NCBI GenBank assembly: GCA_028023455.1
Contig: JAQFVV010013410.1
Coordinates: 62,001-126,000, forward strand
Direction: 5' to 3'
DNA length: 64,000 bases
Source: Epiperipatus broadwayi
Lineage: Eukaryota; Onychophora; Udeonychophora; Euonychophora; Peripatidae
Shown here: piece after piece, positions 1-12,267 of the stretch
Layout: each line of letters begins with the position of its first letter
Position numbering within the stretch: the stretch's first letter is position 1
Program-made: the position numbers and the translations under genes
Notes under the pieces: model-generated
Database searches by the model: none
Told to the model about the DNA's origin: nothing
The model's input: the letters and a program-made list of their open reading frames with translations, nothing else

Positions 1-2765
1 AATGTATATATTTTTTGTTTTCTTTAGATCATCCATAAATTGGAAGAATGAAGTGTAAAAGTTTTTTACTTATATGTACTGCATTTCATACATTTTAAAA
101 AAAACATTATGAGATAGGATTGATTTGAAAATATGCATACAACGATTATTTTTTTATTAGTAATATAATCCAACATAACAAATAATTATGTGATTCTTTT
201 AAAATTTTCATGTTATTGGATATTCAAATATTGTCTAAGTAGATTGTATATGATTAAACATACAGAGCAATGAAGTAAGCAACTTTTCTTATGGGATAGT
301 AAGATTGTTTAACTATTAATGAATTTTATTTATTGTTTTGTAAATGCAGATAGTTATTTATCGATGTAAGATGTAGAAAAATCTTGAGAAATAATGTTGA
401 GATAGTGGCTTGGAAGTACTATAGTTATCAGGAAACCAAGATGATGTATTTGTTTTAAAAAATAGGATGTTATAAGGAATGGAAATAATATTTAGTCTTT
501 ATGTGAATATCAGCATAGTTAACATAGCCCTATGACTGATACACATTTTATTTGGACAGTGTTTATATTTCTTTAAAATATTTGATGTTCTAATAAAGCT
601 GAAGAAATAGCTTTAACATTGTCCCTGTACTAGAGAATATTAGGCAGGTAAATGTCATACCTCTTCGCACTGTACCATGATTTTGAGATATGTTAAGAAT
701 AATACTCTAGCTTTCTTCCTTAATCCTATGCATCTGTTTTCGCTATCTTTATTTCATGTAACTGCATCGTTCAGTAAGATATGTTTAAAAGAAATGATAA
801 ATAATTTAGAACTTAGGTTATGCTATCATTTTTGTATAAAATTAGTTTATTTGCTTATAAGGAGCAGAATATTATCACTTAAAATTGAAGATCCAAAGTA
901 TCCTAAGGAAAGAAAGAATCATAGAATATATTTTGAAATTTATTTCGGAAATGAAATATAAACTTTTTTAAAATAAAGTATCTAAACAAAGATATTTTCT
1001 TTAAAGTGATAATAATTTTAAAATGCTTTAGTATTATTTTTTTTTAAGAGAAAAATAAGTATTGCATATTTTTAAAATACAATAGTACAAAGTAAATTAT
1101 GTAAACAATATACATAGTATATTTTTATTTATTTATTGATTAACAGAAATATATTGATGATTACACATATATCATACTAAAGTAAGGCTTAAAGAAGAAT
1201 ATTATGATTAGTAAACATTGTGTGATAAATACTAAAATCTAGTACTGAATTTTGGATAATATTTTGTGTAACATCTTTGACTTTGCAAGATGAATTTTTT
1301 TTTAATATTTTGAGAAATCCATACTCATTATAAAATTTTGTTTTCTATAGAATGTTTTCTAAGTATGAATTTTTTAAATAAGATAGTTTAATAATATTAA
1401 GGATAAAATGCTGTTGCTAATAAAGTAGATAAAAATATTTGTAATAAGTTATCCATAATGAGAAACCAAAAAGTAACATTTTTTTTAAAATTTTGTCCTA
1501 AATGTAAATAAAGATATAATTGAAATATAAATTATTTTTTTATAACCCGGTAGATCAAACTGTAAAGTAAAAAAGTTAAGGATATCCACTGTAAATAGTG
1601 TAAATAAATGGTTTATTTATTTGTTGTTAGTAATAAACTTTGTTAAATTTTGTTATTTCAAAAATTTTGTGTCCGAGTTATTTATTTCTCCATATCGCTG
1701 CATGAAAACATGATATATGCATAATAATCGAAACAAATATATAATTTTGCACAAAAGATAAATAGAGAATTATTTTAAGAATTTTAAATATTTTATTGGC
1801 ATTCATTATAATTAAATAATCATAATCTTACATTATTTATTGGTCATAAATCAGTTATCACAATATTATATTAAATTATATGCTATCAGTTGCCACACAT
1901 ATTTTGTTTGTCAGATTATTAAAATGCTACCACGTATTTATTATATCATTACAAGAAGATATAAGATCATATTATATTATTTCATTATTTTATTATGGTA
2001 ATAAAACTATAGTAAAAGAAAAGATATACAGAATTAGTTAAACAATGAAGAATATTATTACTGTTATTTATTATTATTAGCTTCAGTGTAGTAGATTATG
2101 ACATAAAATCCCTTCTCATATTTTACTACCGTATTTTAAAATTAACTTAGAATAAACTTTATGAACCTGAGATTATTTTATCGAGCAAGATTATCATTAA
2201 ATAGAAGATTAAGATTTAATTATTAGTTTAATCTTAGCGAGTAGAAGTTATTAAAGTCGTAAGAATACTATGAGTTTGTTATTTGAAATAGTAATAAGGG
2301 GGGATAGTGTTCTTATGCCATTGAGTTAGTATCCTGTAGGGTATTGGCTCAATGCAATCTATCTTGTCACCTGTATTTTCACTTCAAATCTCATGAAAAT
2401 ATTAAATATTTATCTAATTTATTTTTATAAACTGAACCTTCATTCGTATTTTAAATTTGAGCTAGTGAAATATTTTAATTTTAATACTGAATATTTTAGT
2501 TATTAATTATTAACTGAGATAGAACCCGTTTTATTTTATACCATATATTATCTGGAAGTGGAGCTGCATGAGGGCAAGGTTAGAATATATATATATATAT
2601 ATATACAATATATATATATATTAACTGTCTTATTACTTTTTAAACAATTATTTTGACTAACAATACTGTTTTACTCATATAGCTTATATCATTTAACCAA
2701 CAAAATTAATTACTGAACCTACATTTAGATAATCTTGGAGACATTAAAATATAAGCCACGAAAAC
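1..2765. other. AT-rich unassigned DNA
   Basis: No recognisable gene or transposon domain. The stretch has strong A/T homopolymer bias and short (TA)n tracts, for example near 2588-2622. A 94-codon open frame at 677-961 has no motif and is rich in K, I and L, as expected by chance at this base composition. Confidence 0.6.
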
Positions 2766-2884
2766 ATAAGCACTTTACATGGTGTAAGATTTAATTAATA
2801 GAGGCCTCAATGATTGAGCCAACAACAAGATAAGCAGTCTACAGAGTGTGAGATTTAATTAATCAAGGCCCCAAACGTTTGGGT
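2766..2884. repeat. Two tandem imperfect ~55-bp units, each ending in a hairpin
   Basis: Two units (about 2766-2820 and 2831-2884) share the core AGATTTAATTAAT. Each is followed by a short palindrome, GCCTCAATGATTGAGCC in the first and CCCAAACGTTTGGG in the second. The hairpin sequences differ but both keep pairing. Confidence 0.6.
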
Positions 2885-5655
2885 CACCAAGCCCAAGAAA
2901 AAAAAATCCTGTACTGGTCAGAATTGTATGTTCATTTAACAAAGTTTAGAATCTAAGCAAAAGTACCCTAAATCCACTCATGCCTGAGATACACAGGTCA
3001 GGAGCAATCATGAATTCTGCCCTATTTGCTCTTCTCTAAAATTATAACATTATAAACAACACTTCTGATGATAACATGAAATTTTATTCATTCTGGTCCC
3101 AAAGACACAGCAGAGAAACATGAGATCTACAGGGTAATTAGCATAAATAAATAATGTTTAAACTTGGCTCAATCAAATATCTTATGTGAAGGGAGAATTT
3201 ATAAATTTTAAATGAATTGCACACAGCTAGCATTGCAAAAGAAACATGAATTATAAAATAGTATCCATCCAGAATGAGCAAGGATAGAACAACCCAGAGA
3301 TAAATGTTCATTTAAAATAATCAATTATAACTTCTAAATATTACTAACACTATTATAAATATTTAATGGAATTCAATGAGTGAGAGCCAGTAAGACAACA
3401 CATGAGTAATTATTAAAACATAATAATTTAATAAATATAAACAATTTAATTTACATTAGAAAACATAGCACAGATTTAATGTGGTTATTACTTTGCATAT
3501 AAGCAACTGATTTAGTATGCTAATGAGTTATAGTATAATAATAAATTAATGTTATCAATGCTGTGATCATTACTTTAAGGAATGATAAGGATGTTTACAA
3601 ATTCATCTCTAAAAAGAGGTTTACTCTTGATATGATAGTTAATAATTTATCGTTTATGAGCATATTTGGGCCTGTACAAATGAGGAATGGGTTAACCTAA
3701 ATTAGCTTTATTGTGACAATCCTAAAATATGTGATTAATTATAAAATGAGTGGTTTACAAACATCACTGCGCCACATCTTATAAATAATATGAGAACTAC
3801 CCATAAAAGAACTCGCAGTGCTAACTATAATGACAGCGTTTAAAATGGAGAAGATGTCTGTCTTTGGACTGGAAGGCTTTATCACATATATGATTTCGCT
3901 TGTATTTATCACAAGGTGATATTTAAAAATATGAGTGGTAAGGATTGCATGGCATGCCCTCCAACATGTCACATGCAGAGCCTTAATACTCTAATGTTTA
4001 TCCTGAGATTGGTTATACCAAACCTCATTCCTATATGAGTTACGTGAAAAAAAATCCGGATTTCTGATGAGTAAATATGATAAAGCAAAATATAATTCTT
4101 TAAAATGCTATTGTAAGTAAGCAACACAAATATGGCTTAAGTCTTAAATGACTAATGAAATAATTTAAGCTTAAATAAAGCAATAATATCATGCGTAACA
4201 CCATGATAAAATGATAACCCACTCAGCATCGTATGTATAACTTTAATAAATTTAGGATGTCGAATATAAAAGAGAGAAAATATTATTTTTTTTATTTAAC
4301 AAGCCCAAGCATTCCTAAATGACAATATATTAATTAATTTAACTCTTAATGGTGTATAAGTAATAAATAGTTATTAAAGAATATTAATAATCAAATTTAT
4401 TAAAAGAACATACCTTGCATTTAAATATCGATAGTAATATGATTTTTAAACAATCTGTCATTAACCATAATTTCAAAATATTTAACCGAGCGAACAGCAT
4501 TCAGTAAGAAATTTTACGTTTAACTATTTAAATATTCCAAAAATATTGGAATGATGATTGAAATAATATAAGTTCGCTAGATTAAAACATTATCATACTA
4601 AAACTAATTTAATAAGATATATATTTAAAATAAGTTTTGCAGCATGAAATAAAATAATTGGAGTGTGAAACTTAAAAAAAAAACTAATAATAAATTTACA
4701 GTACATAATTCTGTGCTTAGCGTTTCAAAGAATGAGCTTAAAAACTTAAGAGAGAAAATTACAAATTTAATGATAGTTAAGTTTATAATCAGTTATAAAA
4801 TAAATAAAGATTACATTCTGGTTACAATTAAGATTTAGGAAAGATTGAAAGTGAGGAGAATTAAGAGTTCATTCTTTGGCAAAACAGATTACCTTTAGAA
4901 GTTATGGTGGCCACTTATAATAACGTATACGAAGTTTAGCAAGATACAATATTAATAAAATAATGGAGAGCATCTTCCAATATTCTTTACAATTAAACAT
5001 AACAGTTCTCAAGTAGCGATGGCATGGCAGGGAGGCAGAACAAAGGTGATTTAAAATCAGGGAGGCAAATTCCTTTTAGTCACAGTTCATACTGTTTCCA
5101 CTTTCTACCAAATACCAGAGAAAAGAGTGATTTGAAGTCCTTTTGCACATTCCTAGAACTTCTGCTCCTCCTATACTTGAAATTTAGCAATATTGGAAGA
5201 TGTAAACAATACGTTCCAGAAAGCATTATTTAAATGTATTTTTAAAATTGCAAATAACTTTAAAATATGATTTTTGGTTTGACTTTAAATAGTTAAAATG
5301 AGAATGACCTTTTTTAAATTGTAATAATACTTTTTAGAATTTTCTGACATTTGCTTTAGCTCTACATTAATTGTATTTATTTTTATATCTGTAATACATG
5401 TACGCACATACACAATTATCTAAGTGAAGGGCATTTACAAGCTTGAAAATAAAATATACTTAAGCTAAAATAATAATTCAACTGGTTACACATAACCATT
5501 TCTTAAATAAACAGGGTGGAAGTTATACATGTATATGTGTGTGCTTAACATTCCTAGATGACCAAATAAACATATAAACTGGTTCAAACCCTACTTTGAA
5601 GGTATGTAATGTCATCAGGCAGTGAAGTTAAATATGTACTACAGATTTACCACTT

Positions 5656-5657
<2 letters not shown>
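2885..5657. other. AT-rich unassigned DNA
   Basis: I see no gene, SINE promoter box or retroelement motif here. The short open frames at 3739-3972 (minus) and 5024-5233 (plus) have no recognisable domain and no paralogue in the window. Confidence 0.5.

Positions 5658-5717
<60 letters not shown>
5658..5717. repeat. (TA)n microsatellite, ~60 bp
   Basis: Uninterrupted alternating AT just upstream of the 5' LTR. It is probably the target of the LTR element, whose other end is also followed by (AT)n. Confidence 0.95.
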
Positions 5718-5719
<2 letters not shown>

Positions 5720-5726
5720 TATATAT

Positions 5727-7408
5727 TGTACCAACCTGAATTGGCCCATAATAATTTATCTAAATAAAATGAGTTATAAAAATAGAAAGTTTCTTTATTA
5801 AACAAAATACAGTTGGTTTTTGTAAAGTGGGATTTAAAAGTCAAAGTAGTTTTTTTTAAAAAATAAATAAATAAATAAAAGTTGCAATTAATTAATTAGA
5901 AAAGTTGTACTAGGAGTTTTATAAAAGGAAGTAAAGAGTTTTCTTATTAGTGTTCGTAAAATATAAATAATTAAAAGCTTCAAAATATAAATCTCTTTTC
6001 ATCCGAATTGAAGAAAAAGTAATATTAAATCTAGTTTTGACGTGTAGTATAAAATTATATATGTGCGCACGAATGTAAAATAAATATATCCATATTAAAT
6101 ATTATAAATAAATGAAAATTATATTTAGAAAACACAGTGATGGCTATTAAGTTAAATAAAGATTTTAAAAATCCACACCAGCGATGGCTATTAATTAAAG
6201 TGTAAAAAACAACATGTATGCATGGCTATTAATTAAACAATCTTCAAAAACACATTGTCAAAGGATTAGTATCAAAGAATTTTGACAACAGATATTGCCG
6301 GAGGATCTTAAAAGGACAACACGTCATGGGTATAAATAGCTAAATTTTTATCAGACATTCAGTTCAGAAAACAGTTCAGAAAGTTCATTCAGATCAGTGA
6401 AAATGATTTAGTCTAGAGATAACAGTGCAGTTATTATGTATCAGTCAGAAATGCAGTGTTAGTTACCATCGGAAACATGCATCTGTCTCTATCCTGAGTC
6501 CAGATCTGTCCATGAAAATAATGTCTTTGTAACAGCTTGAAAAATCTCCATCAATATCTAATTGTCTCCAGGAATAATACAAATTAATAATGAAGAAACC
6601 ACAGTAAACTTTGAATCTAACCGGTTAGATATACTTCATTAGAAGCAGCAAACAACAAGCTGTGTACCCATTCAAAATCCTAGATAAATAACATTTTCTT
6701 CTTATATTCTTTTCTAAGTAGCCATTGCAGTAAAACATTCATCTGAATCCTCCAAGAGTCTAATTATATGAACTCTATATCATACATAAAATGAACTATT
6801 GATATGTGTGTTTAAGTTTCAAAAGCTATTTAATGATTTATTATTGTATATGTGAGTGGATGAGTTAAATATGTGCATGATAAAAATACCAATACTATAT
6901 TAGTTAAAAATTTATAAAGATGTTTAAATTTAGTAAATTAATGTTAGTTAATAAATTGTCTTTAAACTTAAACTTTATTTGTTGGTCAATTCTTTTTACC
7001 AACCTTTTCATTAATTCTTTTCACCACTAATTTAATAATATTTTGTTATTGAATTAAAGTTAGACTGAGCTAGTTTTAGGGATTGTTTTGAGCACTGGAT
7101 TATGAGCCTACTGTCCGAATACATTAGTATTAGACTAGCTGGCACCCGGGGTTTACTCCGAAACAAATAAAGTGTTTGGGTAGTAGTGGTTTGAATCTAG
7201 CAGCTGATTGTGGGCTACGATCTAATTGTGGGTATTGTTGATAGTTAAAGCAATCAATAATATTTCCCACTTTGCTCAAACATGCCAGTTCGTTCATGTA
7301 ACATTTATAATTACATAAGATTATAAATGTGTTATAAAGAAGTTTGAAACCAGCCAAAACATATATATATATGTAAGTAAATTCATTCTCCAGAGCGAAC
7401 CCGGTACA
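5727..7408 (+). repeat. 5' LTR (1682 bp)
   Basis: TGTACC...GGTACA termini. It aligns almost end to end with 9070-10750, with scattered substitutions and few indels. The U3-like part contains three copies of an ATGGCTATTAA motif near 6142, 6186 and 6222, then a TATA box at 6331. The start could be placed 5 bases upstream (5722) if the LTR begins at a degraded TGTAATGTACC. Confidence 0.75.
6331..6372 (+). promoter_or_regulatory. Putative LTR promoter (TATA box plus initiator region)
   Basis: TATAAATAGC at 6331 is followed about 20 bases later by TCAGACATTCAGTTCAG, an arthropod/mollusc-like initiator context. The same arrangement is kept at 9674 in the 3' LTR and, inverted, at about 15164-15173 in the third LTR copy. 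Confidence 0.5.
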
Positions 7409-9048
7409 TAAATGGCTTTTCCAATGTTTGGGACTGGACCTAAGAAACAATAGTAATTAAGTTCTTTGTTTCTTGTTAAAGAAATTTTTATATATATAAA
7501 AGCTAAATTACGTATGTTAAAGTGGTTTAATTTAAAAAAAAAGAATTGACCGAAAACTGTTTTTTTCTTTAAATGAAAAGAGATTTATGCTATTTATGTT
7601 AGTTAAAATAAATCATTATGTTAAATCAGAGACAATTAGATGTTTGGACAGAGTTAAGGTGTTAGAATGGGCAGAATAATAAAGGAAATAAACACAATGG
7701 ACCAGAAATGGACAATGAGCACAAATATGATTATTCTAAAGTAAATAAATCTGATAAATTAAATCTGAGAAGTTTAAATCGGAAACTTCGATTTAAAACT
7801 AAAATAATAAATTAAATGTTTGGCTTCATAAAATAAAAGATTTTGTTTTTTTTCTCCACGTGCGTATTAATTAAGAAAAATGTTCGGAAATAAATAAGTA
7901 GGTCAAATAGTTAAAATAAAATCGATAAAATCAAGTTAAATAAATAAGCGTAAATATATCTGTAGTAAATAATAATAAAGAATGACTCGTAATAAACTAA
8001 TAGATTTTTTTTTTGAATACACACATGTTAAATAAAGAAGTTAAAGTAATAGTTTAAAAATAATATTCTAAGACCAAGCTATTTAAATGATGTTTGTAAT
8101 GGTTTAAAAATAATATTGTATGATTTGTATAATGTAAGTAAATATGTGAAAATAATATTCGTAAGGGTTTAGAATAAAGATTAAGACAAATAAATGTTTA
8201 AGATAATGTTCATGTTAACTTAAAAATAATATTGTAAGGTTAAAATAGATAAAAATATAAAATCAATCTAAGTTGTATTAAGAGTGTATAAGTATACATG
8301 TGTATATATGTGCACATACGCTGGTAATATTCGATAAATATGATACCTTATGTTGCATATCTGAAATGTATTTATCTTGATCTCCTTTTAAGTTATATTT
8401 TGTCTCTGCTGCACCTCATGATGCGTGCAAAAAGTTATTTATTTATTATAGATTCCCTGTAAGCAAGTCCAGAAATAACTTGATATTTTGAATATTAGTA
8501 GGTGTATAATTGTGCTGCACATATACACATGTGTAGGAATTTATCTATAGCAAAAGGGAATGAGGGTAGTATAGAAATAAGTTTAGTTAAGGATAAGTTT
8601 AAAGTGGCCAACTGGATAAATTTTAGTACCCATAACGGACTTATCAGGGATCATTCCTCTTTCCAAAGTGTAAGTCGAAAATGGACAGTTGAAAATTCCT
8701 GCCATTCGCAGTGACCTTTTTTTAGTCAAGTCCGGTAAAAACCAGGCAAATGAAGTTTCAATTTTATATATGTGTAAGTCGGTATAAGTCAGCAAATCTG
8801 CCTCCGCTTCGTTTCCAAAGGATCCCTGTGCCACAAAATTTAGCTTGTCCCGGTGGTCATTATCCATGATTTAGATCATTGTGAGCAATGTATTTGGCAT
8901 AGATAGAAGGAAAGGATAGTCAAAACAGATTGCCCTTGGTATGTAAAGTGAAAGATATAAAAAGCAAACTTAGAAAATTAATAAATATTTACATTTAGGA
9001 ATTAAAGTTGCAAGAGATAAAATGGTCAAAAATGATACATTTTTCTCT
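7409..9048 (+). other. Interior of the LARD-like element, non-coding
   Basis: About 1.64 kb between the LTRs. No CCHC knuckle, DTG protease, YxDD RT or integrase motif is visible in any frame. Between 8050 and 8240 the motif AAAAATAATATT followed by nTAAG recurs four times at irregular spacing. A 94-codon minus-strand frame (8583-8867) has more balanced composition than its surroundings, but I recognise no family. Confidence 0.5.
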
Positions 9049-9064
9049 AAAACGGAGGGGGGGG
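9049..9064 (+). promoter_or_regulatory. Polypurine tract of the LTR element
   Basis: AAAACGGAGGGGGGGG lies five bases before the TGTACC start of the 3' LTR. This purine-only run (one C) sits where a plus-strand DNA primer is expected. Long G runs are rare in this AT-rich window. Confidence 0.65.
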
Positions 9065-9069
9065 TGTAA

Positions 9070-10750
9070 TGTACCAACCTGAATTAGTACATAATAATTT
9101 ACCTAAATAAAATGAGTTATAAAAATATAAAGTTTTTTTATTAAACAAAATACAGTTGGTTTTCGTAAAAATGGGATTTAAAAGTCAAAGTAGTTTTTTT
9201 TTTTTTTAAAAAAAAAATAAAAGTTGCAATTAATTAATTAGAAAAGTTGTACTAGGAGTTTTACAAAAGGAAGTAAAGAGTTTTCTTATTAGTGTTCATA
9301 AAATATAAATAATTAAAAGCTTCAAAATATAAATCTCTTTTCATTCGAATTGAAGAAAAAATATTATTAAAACTAGTTTTGATGTGTAGAATAAAATTAT
9401 ATATGTGCATGTGAATATAAAATAAATGTATCTGTATTAAATATTATAAATAAATAAAAATTATATTTGGAAAACACAGTGATGGCTATTAAGTTAAATA
9501 AAGATTTAAAAAAACCACACCAGCGATGGCTATTAATTAAAATGTAAAAAACAACACGTATTCATGGCTATTAATTAAACAATCTTCAAAAACACATTGT
9601 CAAAGGATTAGTATCAAAGAAATTTTTGCAACAGATATTGCTGGAGGATCTTAAAAGGACAACACATCATGGGTATAAATAGCTAAATTTTTATCAGACA
9701 TTCAGTTCAGAAAACAGTTCAGAAAGTTCATTCAGATCAGTGAAAACGATTTAGTCTAGAGATAACAGTGCAGTTATTATGTATCAGTCAGAAATGCAGT
9801 GTTAGTTACCATAGGAAACATGTGGCTGTCTCCATCCTAAGTCCAGATCTGTGCGTGAAAATAATGTCTTCGTAACAGCTTGAAGAATCTCTGTCAATAT
9901 CTAATTGTCTCCAGGAATAATACCAACTAATAATGAAGAAACCTCCACAGGAAACTTCAAATCTAAGCAGTTAGATATACTTCATTAGAAGCAGCAAACA
10001 ACAAGCTGTGTACCCATTCAAAATCCTAGGTAAATAACATTTTCTTCTTATATTCTTTTCTAAGTAGCCATTGCATTTGTAAAACATTTGTGTGAATCCT
10101 CCAAGAGTCTAATTATATGAACTCTATATCATATATAAAATGAACTATTGATATGTGTGTTTAAGTTTCAAAAGCTATTTAATGATTTATTATTGTATAT
10201 GTGAGTGATGAGTTAAGTATGTGCGTGATAAAAATACCAATATTATATTAGTTAAAAAATTATAAAGATGTTTAAATTTAGTAAATTAATGTTAGTTAAT
10301 AAATTGTCTTTAAACTTAAACTTTATTTGTCAGTCAGTTCTTTTTACCAACCTTTTCATTAATTCTTTTCACCACTAATTTCATAATGCTTTGTTATTGA
10401 AATAAAGTTAGACTGAGCTAGTTTTAGGGATTGTTTTGAGCACTGGATTATGAGCCTAGTGTTCGAATACATTAGTCTAGACTAGCTGGTGCCCGGGGTT
10501 TATTCCGAAACTAATAAAGTGTTCGGGTAGTAGGGGTTTGAATCTAGAAGCCAAGGTGGGCCATGATCTAATTGTGGGTATTGTTGATAGTTAAAGCAAT
10601 CAATAATATTTCCCACTTTGCTCAAATGTGCTGGTTTGTTCATGTAACATTTATAATTACATAAGATTATAAATGTGTTACAAAGAAGTTTGAAACCAGC
10701 CAAAACATTTTCAGGGTAAGTAAGATCTTCTGCGGAGTGAACCCGGTACA
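9070..10750 (+). repeat. 3' LTR (1681 bp)
   Basis: Direct copy of 5727-7408 with the same termini, U3 repeats (near 9483, 9526 and 9564), TATA box and 3' end. It is followed at once by (AT)n. Confidence 0.8.
9674..9714 (+). promoter_or_regulatory. Putative LTR promoter in the 3' LTR
   Basis: TATAAATAGC followed by TCAGACATTCAGTTCAG, identical in layout to the 5' LTR promoter. Confidence 0.45.
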
Positions 10751-10833
10751 ATATATATATATAATATAAAAATAAAATGTCCATTAATTAAAACAAAATT
10801 GTAATTACAATAAAAATAATAATAATAATAATA

Positions 10834-11383
10834 ATGGTAACAAACTATTATAAACAATCCTTAAATTATAAAATGTCTAAAGGTTGGCACATGGGTCTGC
10901 CTGTAGTTGCACAAGTTTGCAATTTTGTTTTATCTACATATGAGAATAGTATTTTAAATATGTGTACTTTTGGAGATATTAAAATTTACAAAAGATATGT
11001 GAATGATGTTTTTGTTTGAGCAAATAATAATACTATAAATTTGCTTGTAGATGAATTAAATCAGTTAAATGGCTTGAAATGGACTATTGAAAAAGAACAG
11101 GACAAAAATATTAAATATTTCGATTTAATTATTGCAAGAGATAACAGCATATTAAATTATAAATTAATAATTAAGCCACTGCAAAAAAAGAGATATATAA
11201 ATTGTAAATAAATAAGTATCAATGATGCATAAGATGGCAAGTTTTACATCTTTTTTGTTTCAGAATGAAAAATTATGTCATTACCAAAGTGATAAACTGA
11301 AAAATATTGAGATATTTGCTAAGGAATTGCTTGATGTTGGTTATAAAATGAAACAAATAAGCAATACTTTATGTCAATTTTAA
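10834..11383 (+). pseudogene. PLE A reverse transcriptase, C-terminal part (broken)
   Basis: The frame at 10834-11019 holds MGLPVVAQVCNFVLSTYE, which resembles the PLE RT motif MGxPLSPxxAN, and then KRYVNDVFV, the catalytic YVDD box with N replacing the first D. After a TGA the same frame continues with ANNNTINLLVDELNQLNG and WTIEKEQDKNIKYFDLIIA, which match the PLE segment after the YxDD box. A second frame (about 11221-11383) holds MHKMASFTSFLFQNEKL, the connector between RT and endonuclease. The N-terminal RT is missing. The D-to-N change and the stops make it inactive. Confidence 0.75.
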
Positions 11384-11498
11384 AAAATATATATATAATA
11401 ATTTAAAGGAAATGAAGATTAATAGTAAAATAAACAATGGATATCTATTCCATTTATTTCAAATCCACAAGTGAAATTTTTAAGGATATATTTCATAT

Positions 11499-11515
11499 AT
11501 GAAACATTAAACACA

Positions 11516-11557
<42 letters not shown>

Positions 11558-11574
11558 TGTGTTTAATGTTTCAT
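11499..11574. repeat. Perfect 76-bp palindrome around a (TA)n core
   Basis: ATGAAACATTAAACACATTC, an AT run of about 34 bases, then the exact reverse complement of the left arm. It lies between the RT and GIY-YIG parts of PLE A. The right arm is coding-like (MNVFNVSF), so the left arm is probably the copied one. Confidence 0.9.
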
Positions 11575-11960
11575 TCTATGTTCCAAACAATATTAATAAA
11601 TTAGTCAATAATTCTAAGGATGTTATACCTGTCAAGCAGAAAAGTAATGTCATATATAAATTTTTTTGTGATTGTATGCTGTCATATATAGGTGAATCTA
11701 GGTGCACTATTGAGAAGAGATTAAGGAAGCATGAATTGTTATACAAATGTGCAAAAAGTAAAAATAATGGTGATTTAATTTTTCCTTTAGTTTTCATTGA
11801 TCATGAAAAAACATGTAAATATAAATTTAAATTTGATTTTGAAAATGTGAAAAGTTTTCATGAAGAGAGAAACCATTGTAAAAAAAAATTAAGGAGGCAA
11901 TTTTTATAAATAGGAATAAAATGCATTTAATAAATAGGCAATCTGCTAACATTAAAATAT
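11553..11960 (+). pseudogene. PLE A GIY-YIG endonuclease domain (broken)
   Basis: The 118-codon frame contains VIYKFFCDCMLSYIGESR, a GIY-YIG core with VIY in place of GIY, followed by the expected R and H (CTIEKRLRKHELL). Cysteines in CDC before YIG match PLE endonucleases. FIDHEKTCKYKFKFDFENVK corresponds to the segment also found in the other two copies of this family. The tail continues in another frame (about 11904-11960) as INRNKMHLINRQSANIK, so a frameshift near 11900 separates it. The domain would nick target DNA for reverse transcription in an intact element. Confidence 0.75.
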
Positions 11961-12203
11961 GAAATTTCTGGAATTTGAATTGATGATATTTGCTTCTGCT
12001 TTTTCTTTTCTTTTTGAATTTATAATGGCAGTTGAGGCAAGTTCAAGAAATTAACCAAAAGTACTTCTGCAAATTTAAGGATTGTTTATAATAGTTTGTT
12101 ACCATTATTATTATTATTATTTTGATTGTAATATATATATAAATCAATATATATATATCAAAATACAGTACAATTTATATAAATTATATTCTTTTAGAAG
12201 TAT

Positions 12204-12234
12204 TTTCGACTATACACTTTGTAGTCTTTATCAA
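12204..12234 (-). ncRNA. Hammerhead-ribozyme-like core, left arm of PLE C
   Basis: On the minus strand: TTGATAA (relaxed CUGAUGA), a stem-II hairpin GACTACA-AAGTG-TATAGTC with one C.A mismatch, then GAAA. PLE terminal repeats are known to carry hammerhead motifs. The two changes in CUGANGA and a weak stem I/III make activity doubtful. Confidence 0.45.
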
Positions 12235-12267
12235 CTATATAACTTTGAATAATCAAAATGAGACAAC

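Larger units (their letters stand above)
5727..10750 (+). mobile_element. LTR retrotransposon with non-coding interior (LARD-like)
   Basis: Two ~1.68-kb direct repeats (5727-7408 and 9070-10750) begin TGTACC and end GGTACA, and flank a 1.66-kb interior. A purine tract lies just before the second copy (9049-9064). ATAT flanks both outer ends and may be a 4-bp target duplication, although the (TA)n surroundings make this ambiguous. The interior has no gag, protease, RT or integrase motif that I can find, so the element would depend on proteins from another element. A TGG-starting primer-binding-site candidate begins at 7413, four bases after the 5' LTR. Alternative: two solo copies that landed near each other, but the polypurine tract and near-identical LTR lengths argue against it. 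Confidence 0.75.
10804..12132 (+). mobile_element. Penelope-like element A, 5'-truncated, with inverted terminal repeats
   Basis: Inverted arms at 10804-10867 and 12071-12132 share an interrupted (TAA)n run plus GGTAACAAACTATTATAAAC. They enclose the end of a PLE reverse transcriptase and its GIY-YIG endonuclease. A 5' inverted terminal repeat with 5' truncation is typical of PLE insertions. The family matches the fragments at 12268-12455 and 16703-17660. The coding region is broken by several stops, at least one shift and a (TA)n palindrome. Confidence 0.75.

Noticed and set aside
677-961. 94-codon open frame
   Set aside because: No domain, AT-driven composition and no supporting context.
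8583-8867. 94-codon minus-strand frame inside the LARD-like interior
   Set aside because: Composition is less biased than usual here, but I recognise no family, and it is antisense to the element.
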